DNA from: Faecalicatena fissicatena
Lineage (GTDB): Bacteria > Bacillota > Clostridia > Lachnospirales > Lachnospiraceae
Assembly: GCA_001028025.1 (NCBI GenBank)
Contig: LDAQ01000112.1
Coordinates: 1-37,268, forward strand
DNA length: 37,268 nt
Reading direction: 5' to 3'
Both the position numbers and the translations under genes were made by a program. Each line of letters starts with the position of its first letter. The stretch's first letter is position 1. The notes under the pieces were generated by a model. That model worked only from the letters and a program-made list of their open reading frames with translations. It had not been told where the DNA came from and did not search any database. Shown here piece by piece: positions 6,216 through 15,445 of the stretch.

Positions 6216-8813
6216 ATGAACATAAATAAATTTACCCAGAATTCTCTCCAGGCAGTTCAGAATTGTGAGAAAGTAGCCTACGACTACGGCAACCAGGAGA
6301 TTGCACAGGAGCACCTGCTATATGCACTGGTAACGCAGAATGACAGCCTGATTTTAAAATTACTTGAAAAAATGAATATACAGGGAACCCTGTTTACAAA
6401 CCGTGTGGAGGAGGCCCTGGCTAAGCGTCCGAAAGTGCAGGGCGGCCAGGTATTCGTGGGGCAGGATCTGAACAACGTTCTGATCCATGCGGAGGATGAG
6501 GCAAAGCAGATGGGAGACGAATACGTTTCTGTAGAGCACCTTTTCCTGGCCCTGTTAAAATATGCAAGCCGAGAACTGAAGGCGCTGTATAAGGAATTCG
6601 GCATCAGCCGCAACGATTTCCTGCAGGCATTGTCCACTGTGCGCGGAAACCAGAAGGTGACCAGCGACAATCCTGAGGCTACTTATGATACTTTGAATAA
6701 GTATGGCCAGGATCTTGTGGAGCGTGCAAGGGATCAGAAGCTGGATCCTGTCATTGGCAGAGACGAGGAGATCCGCAATGTGATACGGATTCTTTCCCGT
6801 AAGACCAAGAACAATCCCGTGCTCATCGGTGAGCCGGGCGTCGGAAAGACGGCAGTTGTAGAGGGGCTGGCACAGCGTATCGTCAGAGGTGACGTGCCGG
6901 AAGGTCTGAAGAATAAGACAATCTTCTCTCTGGACATGGGAGCTCTGGTTGCGGGCGCAAAATACAGAGGCGAATTCGAGGAACGTCTGAAAGCGGTTCT
7001 GGAGGAAGTGAAAAACAGCGACGGACAGATCATTCTCTTTATCGATGAGCTTCACACAATAGTAGGCGCAGGAAAAACGGATGGCGCTATGGATGCCGGC
7101 AACATGCTGAAACCGATGCTGGCAAGAGGCGAGCTGCACTGTATCGGTGCTACGACACTGGATGAGTACCGCCAGTATATTGAAAAGGACGCGGCGCTGG
7201 AGCGGCGTTTCCAGCCGGTCATGGTAGAAGAGCCTACGGTGGAGGATGCGATTTCTATTCTGAGGGGGCTAAAGGAACGCTATGAAGTATTCCATGGTGT
7301 CAAGATCACTGACAGCGCGCTGGTCGCAGCGGCAATGCTATCCAATCGTTATATATCCGACCGGTTCCTGCCCGATAAGGCAATCGACCTGGTGGATGAA
7401 GCCTGTGCGCTGATTAAGACGGAACTGGATTCCATGCCTACAGAACTGGATGAACTCCGCCGCCGAATCATGCAGCTGGAGATTGAAGAAGAAGCACTGA
7501 AAAAAGAGGAAGACCGGCTGAGCAAGGAGCGCCTCGGACACCTTCAGGAAGAGCTGGCCGGCTTAAATGAAGAGTATGCGGGCAAGAAGGCACAGTGGGA
7601 CAACGAGAAGGCTTCTGTTGAAAGAGTCCAGAAGATCCGCGAAGAGATAGAACAGGTAAACAAAGAAATCCAGAAAGCACAGAGGGAGTATGACCTGAAC
7701 CTGGCAGCAGAGCTGCAGTACGGACGTCTGCCGCAGCTGCAGAAACAGCTGGAGGAGGAAGAAGACAAGGTCAGGGAGAAAGAACTGGCACTGGTTCATG
7801 AAGCCGTTACAGACGAGGAGATCGCCAAGATCATTTCCAGATGGACGGGAATCCCGGTGGCAAAGCTGAACGAGAGCGAGAGAAGCAAGACGCTGCATTT
7901 GGGCGATGAGCTGCACAGACGTGTCATTGGACAGGATGAGGGCGTAGAATTGGTGACAGAGGCAATTATCCGTTCTAAGGCGGGTATTAAAGACCCATCA
8001 AAACCAATCGGATCATTTCTGTTCCTCGGACCTACCGGTGTCGGCAAGACGGAGCTGGCGAAAGCGCTGGCGGAGAGTCTGTTTGATGATGAGAACAGCA
8101 TGGTGCGTATCGATATGAGTGAGTATATGGAGAAATTCTCCGTATCCAGGCTGATCGGAGCGCCTCCGGGATATGTGGGATATGATGAAGGCGGCCAGCT
8201 GACAGAAGCGGTCAGAAGGAAACCATATTCTGTTGTACTGTTTGACGAGATCGAGAAGGCACATCCAGATGTATTCAACGTGCTTCTTCAGGTGCTGGAT
8301 GACGGGCGTATCACAGACTCACAGGGGCGTACCGTGGACTTTAAGAATACAATCCTGATTATGACCTCCAACCTTGGGGCCAATTATCTTCTGGAGGGGA
8401 TTGAGGAAGACGGGACCATAGACGCGGCAAGCCAGGATATGGTGATGAACGAGCTTCGCGCCCGGTTCAGGCCGGAATTTCTGAACCGTCTGGATGAAAT
8501 CATTATGTTTAAACCGTTGACGAAACACAATATTTATGCAATTATTGATTTATTAGCAGCAGACGTCAACAAGAGGCTTGCAGATAAAGAGCTTTCTATT
8601 GAGCTGACAGAAGAGGCCAGAAATTATATCGTAGAAGGTGGATATGACCCGATGTACGGGGCAAGGCCACTGAAGAGATATCTGCAGAAGAATGTAGAAA
8701 CACTGGCAGCAAAACTGATTCTGGCAGGCAATGTGGGAAGAGGCGATATCATTCTAATCGATGTTGTTGACGGAAAATTAGAAGCAAGGGTGAAAGGACA
8801 GCTGGTTTTATGA
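6216..8813 (+). CDS. clpB: ATP-dependent disaggregase ClpB
   Basis: 865 aa, the normal ClpB length. The cytoplasmic hexameric chaperone extracts and refolds proteins from aggregates together with DnaK. Domains in order: Clp N-domain (1-~145); first AAA+ with Walker A GEPGVGKT (~205) and Walker B LFIDELH (~274); a long charged middle coiled-coil (~400-530) that separates ClpB from ClpC/ClpA; second AAA+ with GPTGVGKT (~605) and Walker B VLFDEIEKAHPD (~675); and a C-terminal D2-small domain with YGARPLKRYLQK. No ClpP-binding IGF-type loop was noticed. The upstream CIRCE shows HrcA control. Its stop overlaps the start of dinB by 4 nt. Confidence 0.97.
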   Translation: MNINKFTQNSLQAVQNCEKVAYDYGNQEIAQEHLLYALVTQNDSLILKLLEKMNIQGTLFTNRVEEALAKRPKVQGGQVFVGQDLNNVLIHAEDEAKQMGDEYVSVEHLFLALLKYASRELKALYKEFGISRNDFLQALSTVRGNQKVTSDNPEATYDTLNKYGQDLVERARDQKLDPVIGRDEEIRNVIRILSRKTKNNPVLIGEPGVGKTAVVEGLAQRIVRGDVPEGLKNKTIFSLDMGALVAGAKYRGEFEERLKAVLEEVKNSDGQIILFIDELHTIVGAGKTDGAMDAGNMLKPMLARGELHCIGATTLDEYRQYIEKDAALERRFQPVMVEEPTVEDAISILRGLKERYEVFHGVKITDSALVAAAMLSNRYISDRFLPDKAIDLVDEACALIKTELDSMPTELDELRRRIMQLEIEEEALKKEEDRLSKERLGHLQEELAGLNEEYAGKKAQWDNEKASVERVQKIREEIEQVNKEIQKAQREYDLNLAAELQYGRLPQLQKQLEEEEDKVREKELALVHEAVTDEEIAKIISRWTGIPVAKLNESERSKTLHLGDELHRRVIGQDEGVELVTEAIIRSKAGIKDPSKPIGSFLFLGPTGVGKTELAKALAESLFDDENSMVRIDMSEYMEKFSVSRLIGAPPGYVGYDEGGQLTEAVRRKPYSVVLFDEIEKAHPDVFNVLLQVLDDGRITDSQGRTVDFKNTILIMTSNLGANYLLEGIEEDGTIDAASQDMVMNELRARFRPEFLNRLDEIIMFKPLTKHNIYAIIDLLAADVNKRLADKELSIELTEEARNYIVEGGYDPMYGARPLKRYLQKNVETLAAKLILAGNVGRGDIILIDVVDGKLEARVKGQLVL

Positions 8814-10045
8814 CGCCGATCATTTTCCATATAGATGTCAATTCCGCTTATCTGAGCTGGACAGCGGTAGAACAACTGAAAAACGGAGCAAAGCAGGATA
8901 TGAGGCTCGTACCGGCCATCATAGGCGGCGACCAGAAGGCGCGCCGGGGCGTGGTGCTTGCCAAGTCCATTCCTGCAAAAAAATACGGCATTCGCACGGG
9001 GGAACCTGTTGCGAATGCCTTTCGTAAGTGTCCGAACCTGGTGATGGCTCCCCCTGACCATAAGATGTACCGGGAGAAAAGCGCGCGCCTCATGGAGTAC
9101 CTGAAGACGTTTACCACAGAGATTGAGCAGGTCAGTGTGGATGAGTGTTATATGGACTTTACCGGGATTGCCTGGAAATACCCGTCTCCCGTGGATGCGG
9201 CGCTGGTCATAAAGGACGGGATAAAAGCGCAGTTCGGGTTTACGGTAAATATCGGGATATCCTCCAACAAGCTGCTGGCTAAGATGGCATCGGATTTTGA
9301 AAAGCCGGACAAGGTGCACACGCTGTTTCCCGAGGAGATCCGGGTGAAAATGTGGCCTCTTCCTATCGGGGAGCTGTATATGGCAGGGCGTTCCAGCGTG
9401 GAGACATTTAAAAAACTGGAAATATATACGATCGGGGATCTTGCGCAGGCGGATCAGGGGCTGATCAGCCTCCATATGAAAAGCCATGGTCGGATGCTTT
9501 GGGAATTTGCCAACGGGATAGATGATTCCCGCGTCCAGTCCGAACAGGCGGAGGCTAAGGGGATCGGCAATTCCACGACGCTGTCGGAGAATGCCGAGAC
9601 AGCGGAGACAGCAAAAGCAGTATTGCATGAGTTGGCAGAAAGCGTAGGGAGGCGGCTTAGAAAAGCCGGGCAGAAGGCCAATATGGTCAGTATGGAAATC
9701 AAATATCATGATTTTCAGCGCGTCTCCCACCAGAAACAGCTGGACAAGCCGTCCAGTGAGGATGAGGTGCTGTATAGAGCGGCCTGTCAGTTGTTTGATG
9801 AGACATGGGACGGGGAGCCGATCCGCCTGCTGGGAATCCGCACGGCAAAGCTTGTGGTGGCTTCAGAACCGGTACAGCTTTCTATTTTTGATATAGAGAT
9901 GCCGAAGCCTCCGGATGAAAAACACCAGAAGCTGAATCTGGCCATGGAGGAGATCCGGGCAAAATACGGGAAAGATGCAGTGGTGAAGGCCAGCCTGATG
10001 AAAAAAGGTACCGGACGCACTGAGAAGAACAAAAAAAGACAGTAG
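8810..10045 (+). CDS. dinB: Y-family DNA polymerase (DNA polymerase IV type)
   Basis: 411 aa. The N-terminal catalytic motif is FHIDVNSAYLSW with D9 as metal ligand and Y14 in the steric-gate position. The second catalytic motif SVDECYMD holds D111-E112. A little-finger region follows, and near the C-terminus a clamp-binding motif QLSIFD (from about 356) fits the QL(S/D)LF consensus for the beta sliding clamp. The enzyme performs error-prone translesion synthesis. The ATG overlaps the clpB TGA (ATGA), so translation is probably coupled and transcription comes from the CIRCE-controlled clpB promoter; no LexA box was noticed upstream. The DVNSAYLSW form differs from the common DMDxFFAxVE, so this belongs to a clostridial DinB subgroup. 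Confidence 0.93.
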   Translation: MTPIIFHIDVNSAYLSWTAVEQLKNGAKQDMRLVPAIIGGDQKARRGVVLAKSIPAKKYGIRTGEPVANAFRKCPNLVMAPPDHKMYREKSARLMEYLKTFTTEIEQVSVDECYMDFTGIAWKYPSPVDAALVIKDGIKAQFGFTVNIGISSNKLLAKMASDFEKPDKVHTLFPEEIRVKMWPLPIGELYMAGRSSVETFKKLEIYTIGDLAQADQGLISLHMKSHGRMLWEFANGIDDSRVQSEQAEAKGIGNSTTLSENAETAETAKAVLHELAESVGRRLRKAGQKANMVSMEIKYHDFQRVSHQKQLDKPSSEDEVLYRAACQLFDETWDGEPIRLLGIRTAKLVVASEPVQLSIFDIEMPKPPDEKHQKLNLAMEEIRAKYGKDAVVKASLMKKGTGRTEKNKKRQ

Positions 10046-10070
10046 CGGCGGAAACAGAGAGAGCGCCGCT
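10044..10070. other. GC-rich hairpin after dinB
   Basis: Arms AGCGGCG (10044-10050) and CGCCGCT (10064-10070) with a 13-nt loop, overlapping the last base of the dinB stop. There is no T-tract, so it is not a classical terminator. It may protect mRNA ends or be incidental. Confidence 0.3.
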
Positions 10071-10097
10071 GCGCAAAAGAGATATGGGAAGAAAACG

Positions 10098-11111
10098 ATG
10101 AAGAAAAAGAATTACAATATGGAGCTGATCAGAACCGTCTCATTTGTGATGGTCATTGTCATACATGTTACTAATTATTTCTGCAGGGCATACACCGATA
10201 TTGGCAGAGGGGAATATCTGTTTTCTCTGCTGCTGGACACTGCGGCCAGAGTCAGTGTACCCTGCTTTTTCATGCTCAGCGGGGCCCTGCTGCTGGGGCG
10301 GACGGAAAGCTTACGTAAAAACGGGGAGCGTCTGCTGCGATTTTTGATTGTTCTGGCATTCTGGAGCATTGTTTATTATTTCTTTAATATATATTATATG
10401 GGGACTCCTTATGATCTGCGGGACCTGTTCTATACTCCGACGGAACCGCATCTGTGGTACCTGTATGCCACGATCCCGATCTATCTGGTACTGCCTTTTT
10501 TTCAGATCATGTGCAGGGGGATGAATACCCGGATGGATAAAGCATTTTTGCTTATGGGCAGCCTCGCCGCGGTCTTTATGTACTTTTCTTCGCTGATGCA
10601 TGAGGAGCCTTATTATGATGTGCCGATCATTGGGGATAAAGTTTATACGTTTTATTTCTTCCTCGGATATTTTATCCACAGATACCGGGAAAAACTAAAG
10701 GGGAAGGAGCCGCTGCTCTTCGGAATTTTTATAGGGAGCACTGCCCTGAATATGGCTCTTACCGCCTGGAAAACATTCGGTGCGGGAGCGCATTACGAGA
10801 GATTCCTGGAATATGGCTGCCCTTTGGTGATCACGGCGGGAGCATCGTTCTTTGCCCTGATGATGCAGGTCGGAGGCGGAAGCATCCGGCTGAAGGAGAG
10901 GACGAAAGGTGTGATTGATATCTGTTGCGCCTGCTCGTTTGGTGTGTATCTGATCCATATTCTGTTTCTGGACACTTATAAAAAATATGTGGACCCGGAG
11001 CAGATCAGTGCATGGATTGCCGTGCCTGTACTGACGGCAGGGCTTCTGCTGGTTTCCTTTGTGTGCATTTATTTTATACGGAAGCTGCCGTTCGGAAAAT
11101 ATATTTCATAA
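10098..11111 (+). CDS. Membrane acyltransferase 3 family protein
   Basis: 337 aa, strongly hydrophobic with about ten membrane segments. The N-terminus (MELIRTVSFVMVIVIHVTNY) has the arrangement of the acyltransferase-3 family (OafA/WecH type), with a conserved RxxA-like start and a His in the first helix. VPCFFMLSGALLL is also characteristic. Such enzymes move acetyl or other acyl groups from the cytoplasm onto surface sugars or lipids. Which polymer is modified cannot be read from here. A GGGAAG site lies upstream of the ATG. It follows dinB by 52 bp and may receive read-through, but is functionally unrelated to its neighbours. Confidence 0.85.
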   Translation: MKKKNYNMELIRTVSFVMVIVIHVTNYFCRAYTDIGRGEYLFSLLLDTAARVSVPCFFMLSGALLLGRTESLRKNGERLLRFLIVLAFWSIVYYFFNIYYMGTPYDLRDLFYTPTEPHLWYLYATIPIYLVLPFFQIMCRGMNTRMDKAFLLMGSLAAVFMYFSSLMHEEPYYDVPIIGDKVYTFYFFLGYFIHRYREKLKGKEPLLFGIFIGSTALNMALTAWKTFGAGAHYERFLEYGCPLVITAGASFFALMMQVGGGSIRLKERTKGVIDICCACSFGVYLIHILFLDTYKKYVDPEQISAWIAVPVLTAGLLLVSFVCIYFIRKLPFGKYIS

Positions 11112-11140
11112 AGATTTCACGAAGAATTCATAGGAGAATT

Positions 11141-11169
11141 TTGCAACCGGGGGCCGTTTGTGTTATCCT
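11141..11169 (+). promoter_or_regulatory. Promoter heading the murE-priA-def run
   Basis: TTGCAA (11141-11146), exactly 17 bp, then TATCCT (11164-11169) preceded by a TGT extended -10. It lies 37 bp before the MurE ATG. It is a convincing sigma-A promoter and the most likely origin of the long housekeeping transcript. Confidence 0.6.
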
Positions 11170-11205
11170 ATGGTAGAAAAGTATTTCCATTCAGGAGGAG
11201 CATAC

Positions 11206-12666
11206 ATGAAGCTGAATCAGTTATTAGAGCGTTTAGAATATGAAGTAATTCAGGGGAGCGATGAGGCGGAGATTACCACATTCATCAATGATTCCCGGAA
11301 GGTAGAGAAAGGATCTGCATTTGTCTGCATCAGCGGAGCAGTTGTGGACGGACATGATTTTGTAGAAGAGGTGGCCCAGAAAGGAGCTGCCGCCGTGATT
11401 GTAGAACGTGAGGTGGAAGCGCCGGAAGACATGACAGTTATCCGGGTGGCAGACAGCCGCTATGCGCTGGCGCTCATGTCTGCCGCTTACTTTGGCTATC
11501 CGGCGGATAAGATGAAGATTATCGGAATTACCGGTACAAAGGGAAAGACCACGACAACCTACATGATCAAATCCATTCTGGAAGGGGTCGGCCATAAAGT
11601 AGGGCTGATCGGAACCATTGAGGCGATTATCGGGGATGAGAAGATCCCGGCAGCGAATACGACGCCGGAATCCTATACGATCCATCAGTATTTCGCAAGG
11701 ATGGTGGAGGCCGGCTGTGACAGCGTGGTTATGGAAGTCTCCTCTCAGGGGCTGATGCTGCACAGAACAGCGGGAATTCCTTTTGAGATCGGGATTTTTA
11801 CGAATCTGGGCAGGGATCATATCGGGCCGAATGAGCATAAGGATTTTGAGGACTATAAGCGATGCAAAGGATTGCTGTTTCAGCAGTGCAGGCTTGGAAT
11901 TGCCAACGTAGACGATGAGTATTTTGAAGATGTTTTCTCCCGGGCAACCTGCAGGGTGGAGACCTTCGGTTTTTCCGAAAAGGCAGATCTGCGTGCAGTA
12001 GATACGCATCTTGTGTCCAGACCGGGGTATCTGGGAGTCGCATACCATGTGAGCGGCCTCATGGACTTTGATGTGGAGATCGATATACCGGGCAAGTTCA
12101 GTGTTTACAATTCCCTGACGGCCATCGCGGTGTGCAGGCATTTCCAGGTGCCGGTGGAACAGATCAAAAAGGCCCTGAAGGTGGCAAATGTTAAGGGGCG
12201 TATCGAGATGATTCCGGTGTCGGATGAATTTACGCTGATGATTGACTATGCACACAATGCCATGAGCCTGGAGAGCCTTCTGACGACTCTGAAGGAATAT
12301 GAGCCGGCGCGGCTTGTTTGTCTGTTCGGATGCGGCGGTAACCGTTCCAGGGAACGCAGGTATGAGATGGGAGAAGTGTCCGGGCGTCTGGCGGACCTGT
12401 CGATTATAACCTCTGATAATCCGAGATTTGAAGAACCACAGGCGATCATCGATGATATTAAGACAGGAATCCACAAGACAGATGGAAAGTATGTGGAGAT
12501 TTGTGACAGAAAAGAAGCAATCAAGTATGCAATAGAGCATGGACAGCGGGGCGATGTGATCGTGCTGGCGGGTAAGGGCCATGAGGACTATCAGGAAATA
12601 AAGGGTGTAAAATATCCCATGGATGAGCGCGTGCTGATCCGGGAAATACTGGAAGAATTAAAGTAG
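11206..12666 (+). CDS. murE: UDP-N-acetylmuramyl-tripeptide synthetase, MurE type
   Basis: 486 aa from the ATG at 11206, chosen over an upstream in-frame start at 11158 because AGGAGG lies about 8 nt before it. It is an ATP-dependent Mur ligase adding the third amino acid to UDP-MurNAc-L-Ala-D-Glu. The N-terminal UDP-sugar domain contains FINDSRKVEKGSAFVCISG. The ATP loop is GITGTKGKTTTTYMI (from ~107). TNLGRDHIGPNEH is the central-domain motif, and the C-terminal domain has DNPR (~404), the motif associated with meso-diaminopimelate rather than lysine. The central motif departs from the usual TNLTRDHLDYH. It lies with priA, not in a dcw cluster, so it may be the main MurE or a paralogue. Mur-ligase identity is firm; the exact substrate is inferred. 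Confidence 0.9.
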   Translation: MKLNQLLERLEYEVIQGSDEAEITTFINDSRKVEKGSAFVCISGAVVDGHDFVEEVAQKGAAAVIVEREVEAPEDMTVIRVADSRYALALMSAAYFGYPADKMKIIGITGTKGKTTTTYMIKSILEGVGHKVGLIGTIEAIIGDEKIPAANTTPESYTIHQYFARMVEAGCDSVVMEVSSQGLMLHRTAGIPFEIGIFTNLGRDHIGPNEHKDFEDYKRCKGLLFQQCRLGIANVDDEYFEDVFSRATCRVETFGFSEKADLRAVDTHLVSRPGYLGVAYHVSGLMDFDVEIDIPGKFSVYNSLTAIAVCRHFQVPVEQIKKALKVANVKGRIEMIPVSDEFTLMIDYAHNAMSLESLLTTLKEYEPARLVCLFGCGGNRSRERRYEMGEVSGRLADLSIITSDNPRFEEPQAIIDDIKTGIHKTDGKYVEICDRKEAIKYAIEHGQRGDVIVLAGKGHEDYQEIKGVKYPMDERVLIREILEELK

Positions 12667-12679
12667 GTGAATACATTTC

Positions 12680-14905
12680 ATGTATGCGAACATTATCGTA
12701 GACATTACACATGAAAAACTGGATAAGATATTCCAATACAGAGTCCCCTCCCGTCTGGAAGGGGAACTTTCTGTTGGTATGGAAGTACTGGTGCCTTTCG
12801 GCAGGGGAAACCGTCAGACAAAAGGGTACGTTGTGGGGCTGACAAAGAGCTGCAATTACGTGGAATCCAAAGTAAAAGAGATCCTGGATATCTCCAGAAG
12901 CGGTGTGGCGATAGAAGGAAAGCTTGTTGCCCTGGCCGCCTGGATGAAGGAGCAGTACGGCGGCACGATGATCCAGTCTTTAAAAACTGTGCTTCCCATC
13001 AAGCAGAAGGAGAATGCCAGGGTAAAGAAACGGGTCCGTCTTCTTCTAAATGAGGAGGAAGGAAAGGAAAAACTGGAATTTTATCTGGAGAAGAACCAGC
13101 GGGCAAGGGCCAGGCTGATGGCGGCGCTTCTGGATGATTCCGTGCTGGATTATGAGCTGGTGTCGAAGAAGCTGAATATTACGCTCACTGTCGTGCGGGC
13201 CATGGAAGAACAGGGGGTTCTGGCCCTGGAGACAGAGCAGGTCTACCGCAATCCGGTGAAAGGGAAAAAAGAAGAGTGCAGTATTACATTTACCGGGGAT
13301 CAGCGGCATGCCGTGGATGCATTCTGGAAAGACTATGAACAGGAGAAGTACGGTACTTATCTGATATACGGGGTGACGGGCAGCGGCAAAACCGAAGTAT
13401 ATATAGAAATGATACGGCGGGTGGCGGCTCAGGGGAAGCAGGCGATTGTACTGATCCCGGAGATTGCCCTGACTTATCAGACGGTGATGCGGTTTTACAG
13501 GAATTTTGGCGACAGGGTGTCGATCATGAATTCCAGGCTCTCGGCAGGGGAGCGTTATGACCAGATGATGCGGGCAAAAGAAGGCGGGATCGATGTGATG
13601 ATCGGTCCGCGGTCTGCACTGTTCACGCCGTTTCCCAACCTGGGGCTAATCGTGATAGACGAAGAACACGAGACTACCTATAAAAGTGAACAGGTGCCCA
13701 GGTATCATGCCAGAGAAACTGCGATTGCCAGGGCAGGCATGGAGGGCGCCAGTGTGATTCTGGGTTCGGCAACCCCTTCCATGGAGGCAATGTACCGCGC
13801 CAAAAGCGGGGAATACGCTCTGCTGGAGATGCCCAACCGTTCCGGGATGCAGGACATGGCGGAGGTATTCACTGTGGATCTGCGGGAAGAGATCCGGGAG
13901 GGCAACCGCTCAATACTGAGCAGAAGACTGCAGGAAATGATAGCGGACCGCCTGGAGAAGCGCGAGCAGATTATGCTGTTTTTGAACCGGCGGGGTTATG
14001 CAGGATTTGTCTCCTGCAGAGAATGCGGACATGTAATCAAGTGCCCCCACTGTGATGTGTCGCTTTCGTCCCACCGAAACGGGAAGATGGTATGCCACTA
14101 CTGCGGGTATGAAGAGGCGAAAGCGCCTGTCTGCCCCGAATGCGGCTCCCGGCATATCGGCGAATTCCGTGCAGGGACGCAGCAGATTGAGGAGATGGTG
14201 AAGCAGCAGTTTCCGGATGCAAGGGTGCTTCGGATGGATATGGATACCACCCGGGAGAAGGACGGCCATGAAAAGATTCTGGCTGCATTTGCCAATGAAG
14301 AGGCAGACATTCTGGTGGGAACCCAGATGATCGTGAAGGGGCATGATTTTCCGAATGTGACGCTGGTGGGTGTGCTGGCGGCAGATATGTCCCTGTATGC
14401 GAACGATTACCGGGCAGGCGAGAGAACCTTTCAGCTGCTGACCCAGGCCGTTGGAAGAGCCGGCCGTGGGAAGAAGAAAGGCGAGGCCGTGATCCAGACT
14501 TACAGCCCGGAACATTATGGAATTACGACCGCGGCAGCACAGGATTATGAGGCCTTCTATGCGGAAGAAATCCGCTACCGTGAGCTGATGGGATACCCGC
14601 CGGCGGAGAACCTGCTGGCCGTGCTGGTGAGCTGCGGGGATGAGCCGCTTCTGGAAAAGGGCTGCAGGTATCTCAAGGAATATGCGCTGCGCATCAAAAA
14701 GGACGGGGACATGGAGATCATCGGCCCGGCAAGCCCGGGGATCGGAAAAGTCAACGATGTGTATCGTAAAGTCCTCTACCTGAAATCAGAAAGATATGAT
14801 ACACTGGTAAAGATGAAAAATTATCTGGAACAGTACATCGAGGTGAATACGGGATTTCAGAAAATGCGGATCCAGTTTGATTTCAATCCTATGAATGTAT
14901 TTTGA
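12680..14905 (+). CDS. priA: Primosomal protein N' (replication restart helicase PriA)
   Basis: 741 aa, full length. PriA reloads the replicative helicase at stalled forks. An N-terminal 3'-DNA-binding domain precedes a superfamily 2 helicase core with Walker A YGVTGSGKTEVY (~230) and DEEH-box VIDEEHETTYKSE. A zinc-binding insertion of eight cysteines in four CxxC pairs (CREC, CPHC, CHYC, CPEC) follows, then helicase motifs including GTQMIVKGHDFPNVTLVGVL and QAVGRAGRG. It begins 13 bp after the MurE stop with a modest AGGTGA site, so it is co-transcribed with murE. Confidence 0.97.
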   Translation: MYANIIVDITHEKLDKIFQYRVPSRLEGELSVGMEVLVPFGRGNRQTKGYVVGLTKSCNYVESKVKEILDISRSGVAIEGKLVALAAWMKEQYGGTMIQSLKTVLPIKQKENARVKKRVRLLLNEEEGKEKLEFYLEKNQRARARLMAALLDDSVLDYELVSKKLNITLTVVRAMEEQGVLALETEQVYRNPVKGKKEECSITFTGDQRHAVDAFWKDYEQEKYGTYLIYGVTGSGKTEVYIEMIRRVAAQGKQAIVLIPEIALTYQTVMRFYRNFGDRVSIMNSRLSAGERYDQMMRAKEGGIDVMIGPRSALFTPFPNLGLIVIDEEHETTYKSEQVPRYHARETAIARAGMEGASVILGSATPSMEAMYRAKSGEYALLEMPNRSGMQDMAEVFTVDLREEIREGNRSILSRRLQEMIADRLEKREQIMLFLNRRGYAGFVSCRECGHVIKCPHCDVSLSSHRNGKMVCHYCGYEEAKAPVCPECGSRHIGEFRAGTQQIEEMVKQQFPDARVLRMDMDTTREKDGHEKILAAFANEEADILVGTQMIVKGHDFPNVTLVGVLAADMSLYANDYRAGERTFQLLTQAVGRAGRGKKKGEAVIQTYSPEHYGITTAAAQDYEAFYAEEIRYRELMGYPPAENLLAVLVSCGDEPLLEKGCRYLKEYALRIKKDGDMEIIGPASPGIGKVNDVYRKVLYLKSERYDTLVKMKNYLEQYIEVNTGFQKMRIQFDFNPMNVF

Positions 14906-14967
14906 GTTTCGGAAATCGGAGAATAGAGAAAAGAAAAAAGAAGCAGAATAGAAACAGGGAGGATATT

Positions 14968-15444
14968 ATGGCAATCAGAGAAGTAAGAATGATTGGGGAC
15001 GAAATTTTGACGAAGCAGTGCAAAGAAGTGACAAAGGTGACTCTGCGGACGAAGATGCTTATTGAAGACATGTTAGACACGATGTACGAGAAGATGGGAG
15101 TAGGCCTTGCTGCCCCTCAGGTTGGCGTACTCAAGAATATAGTGACGATTGATGTGGGAGAGGGGCCGATTGTATTGATCAACCCGGTGATTATAGAGGC
15201 TTCCGGGGAGCAGACAGGGGAAGAAGGCTGCCTGAGCGTTCCTGGTAAATGGGGGATAGTGACCAGACCGGACCATGTGAAGGTACGGGCATTGAATGAA
15301 GATATGGAAGAGTTTGAGATGGAGGGCGAGGGCCTTCTGGCAAGGGCTTTCTGCCATGAAATTGCACATTTATCAGGGGAGTTATATGTAGACAGAGTAT
15401 TAGACGGACTTCATGATGTAACATATGAGGAGGAAGAAGCGTAA
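14968..15444 (+). CDS. def: Peptide deformylase
   Basis: 158 aa from the ATG at 14968, preceded by GGGAGGATATT. A longer in-frame opening from 14902 lacks family similarity in its first 22 residues. The metalloenzyme removes the formyl group from nascent proteins. The three family motifs are GVGLAAPQ (44-51), EEGCLSVPG with the metal-binding cysteine, and HEIAH (130-134) with two histidine ligands and the catalytic Glu. Followed immediately by fmt, the enzyme that adds the formyl group. Confidence 0.97.
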   Translation: MAIREVRMIGDEILTKQCKEVTKVTLRTKMLIEDMLDTMYEKMGVGLAAPQVGVLKNIVTIDVGEGPIVLINPVIIEASGEQTGEEGCLSVPGKWGIVTRPDHVKVRALNEDMEEFEMEGEGLLARAFCHEIAHLSGELYVDRVLDGLHDVTYEEEEA

Positions 15445-15445
15445 G

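Noticed and set aside
8624..9730. 368-aa minus-strand frame across clpB and dinB
   Set aside because: It overlaps two certain genes in antisense and has His/Arg/Pro-rich shadow composition with no ribosome site noticed.
11233..12582. 449-aa open frame on the minus strand
   Set aside because: It lies wholly antisense to the MurE-type ligase, whose motifs are clear, and the antisense product shows no recognisable family. It is a shadow frame.
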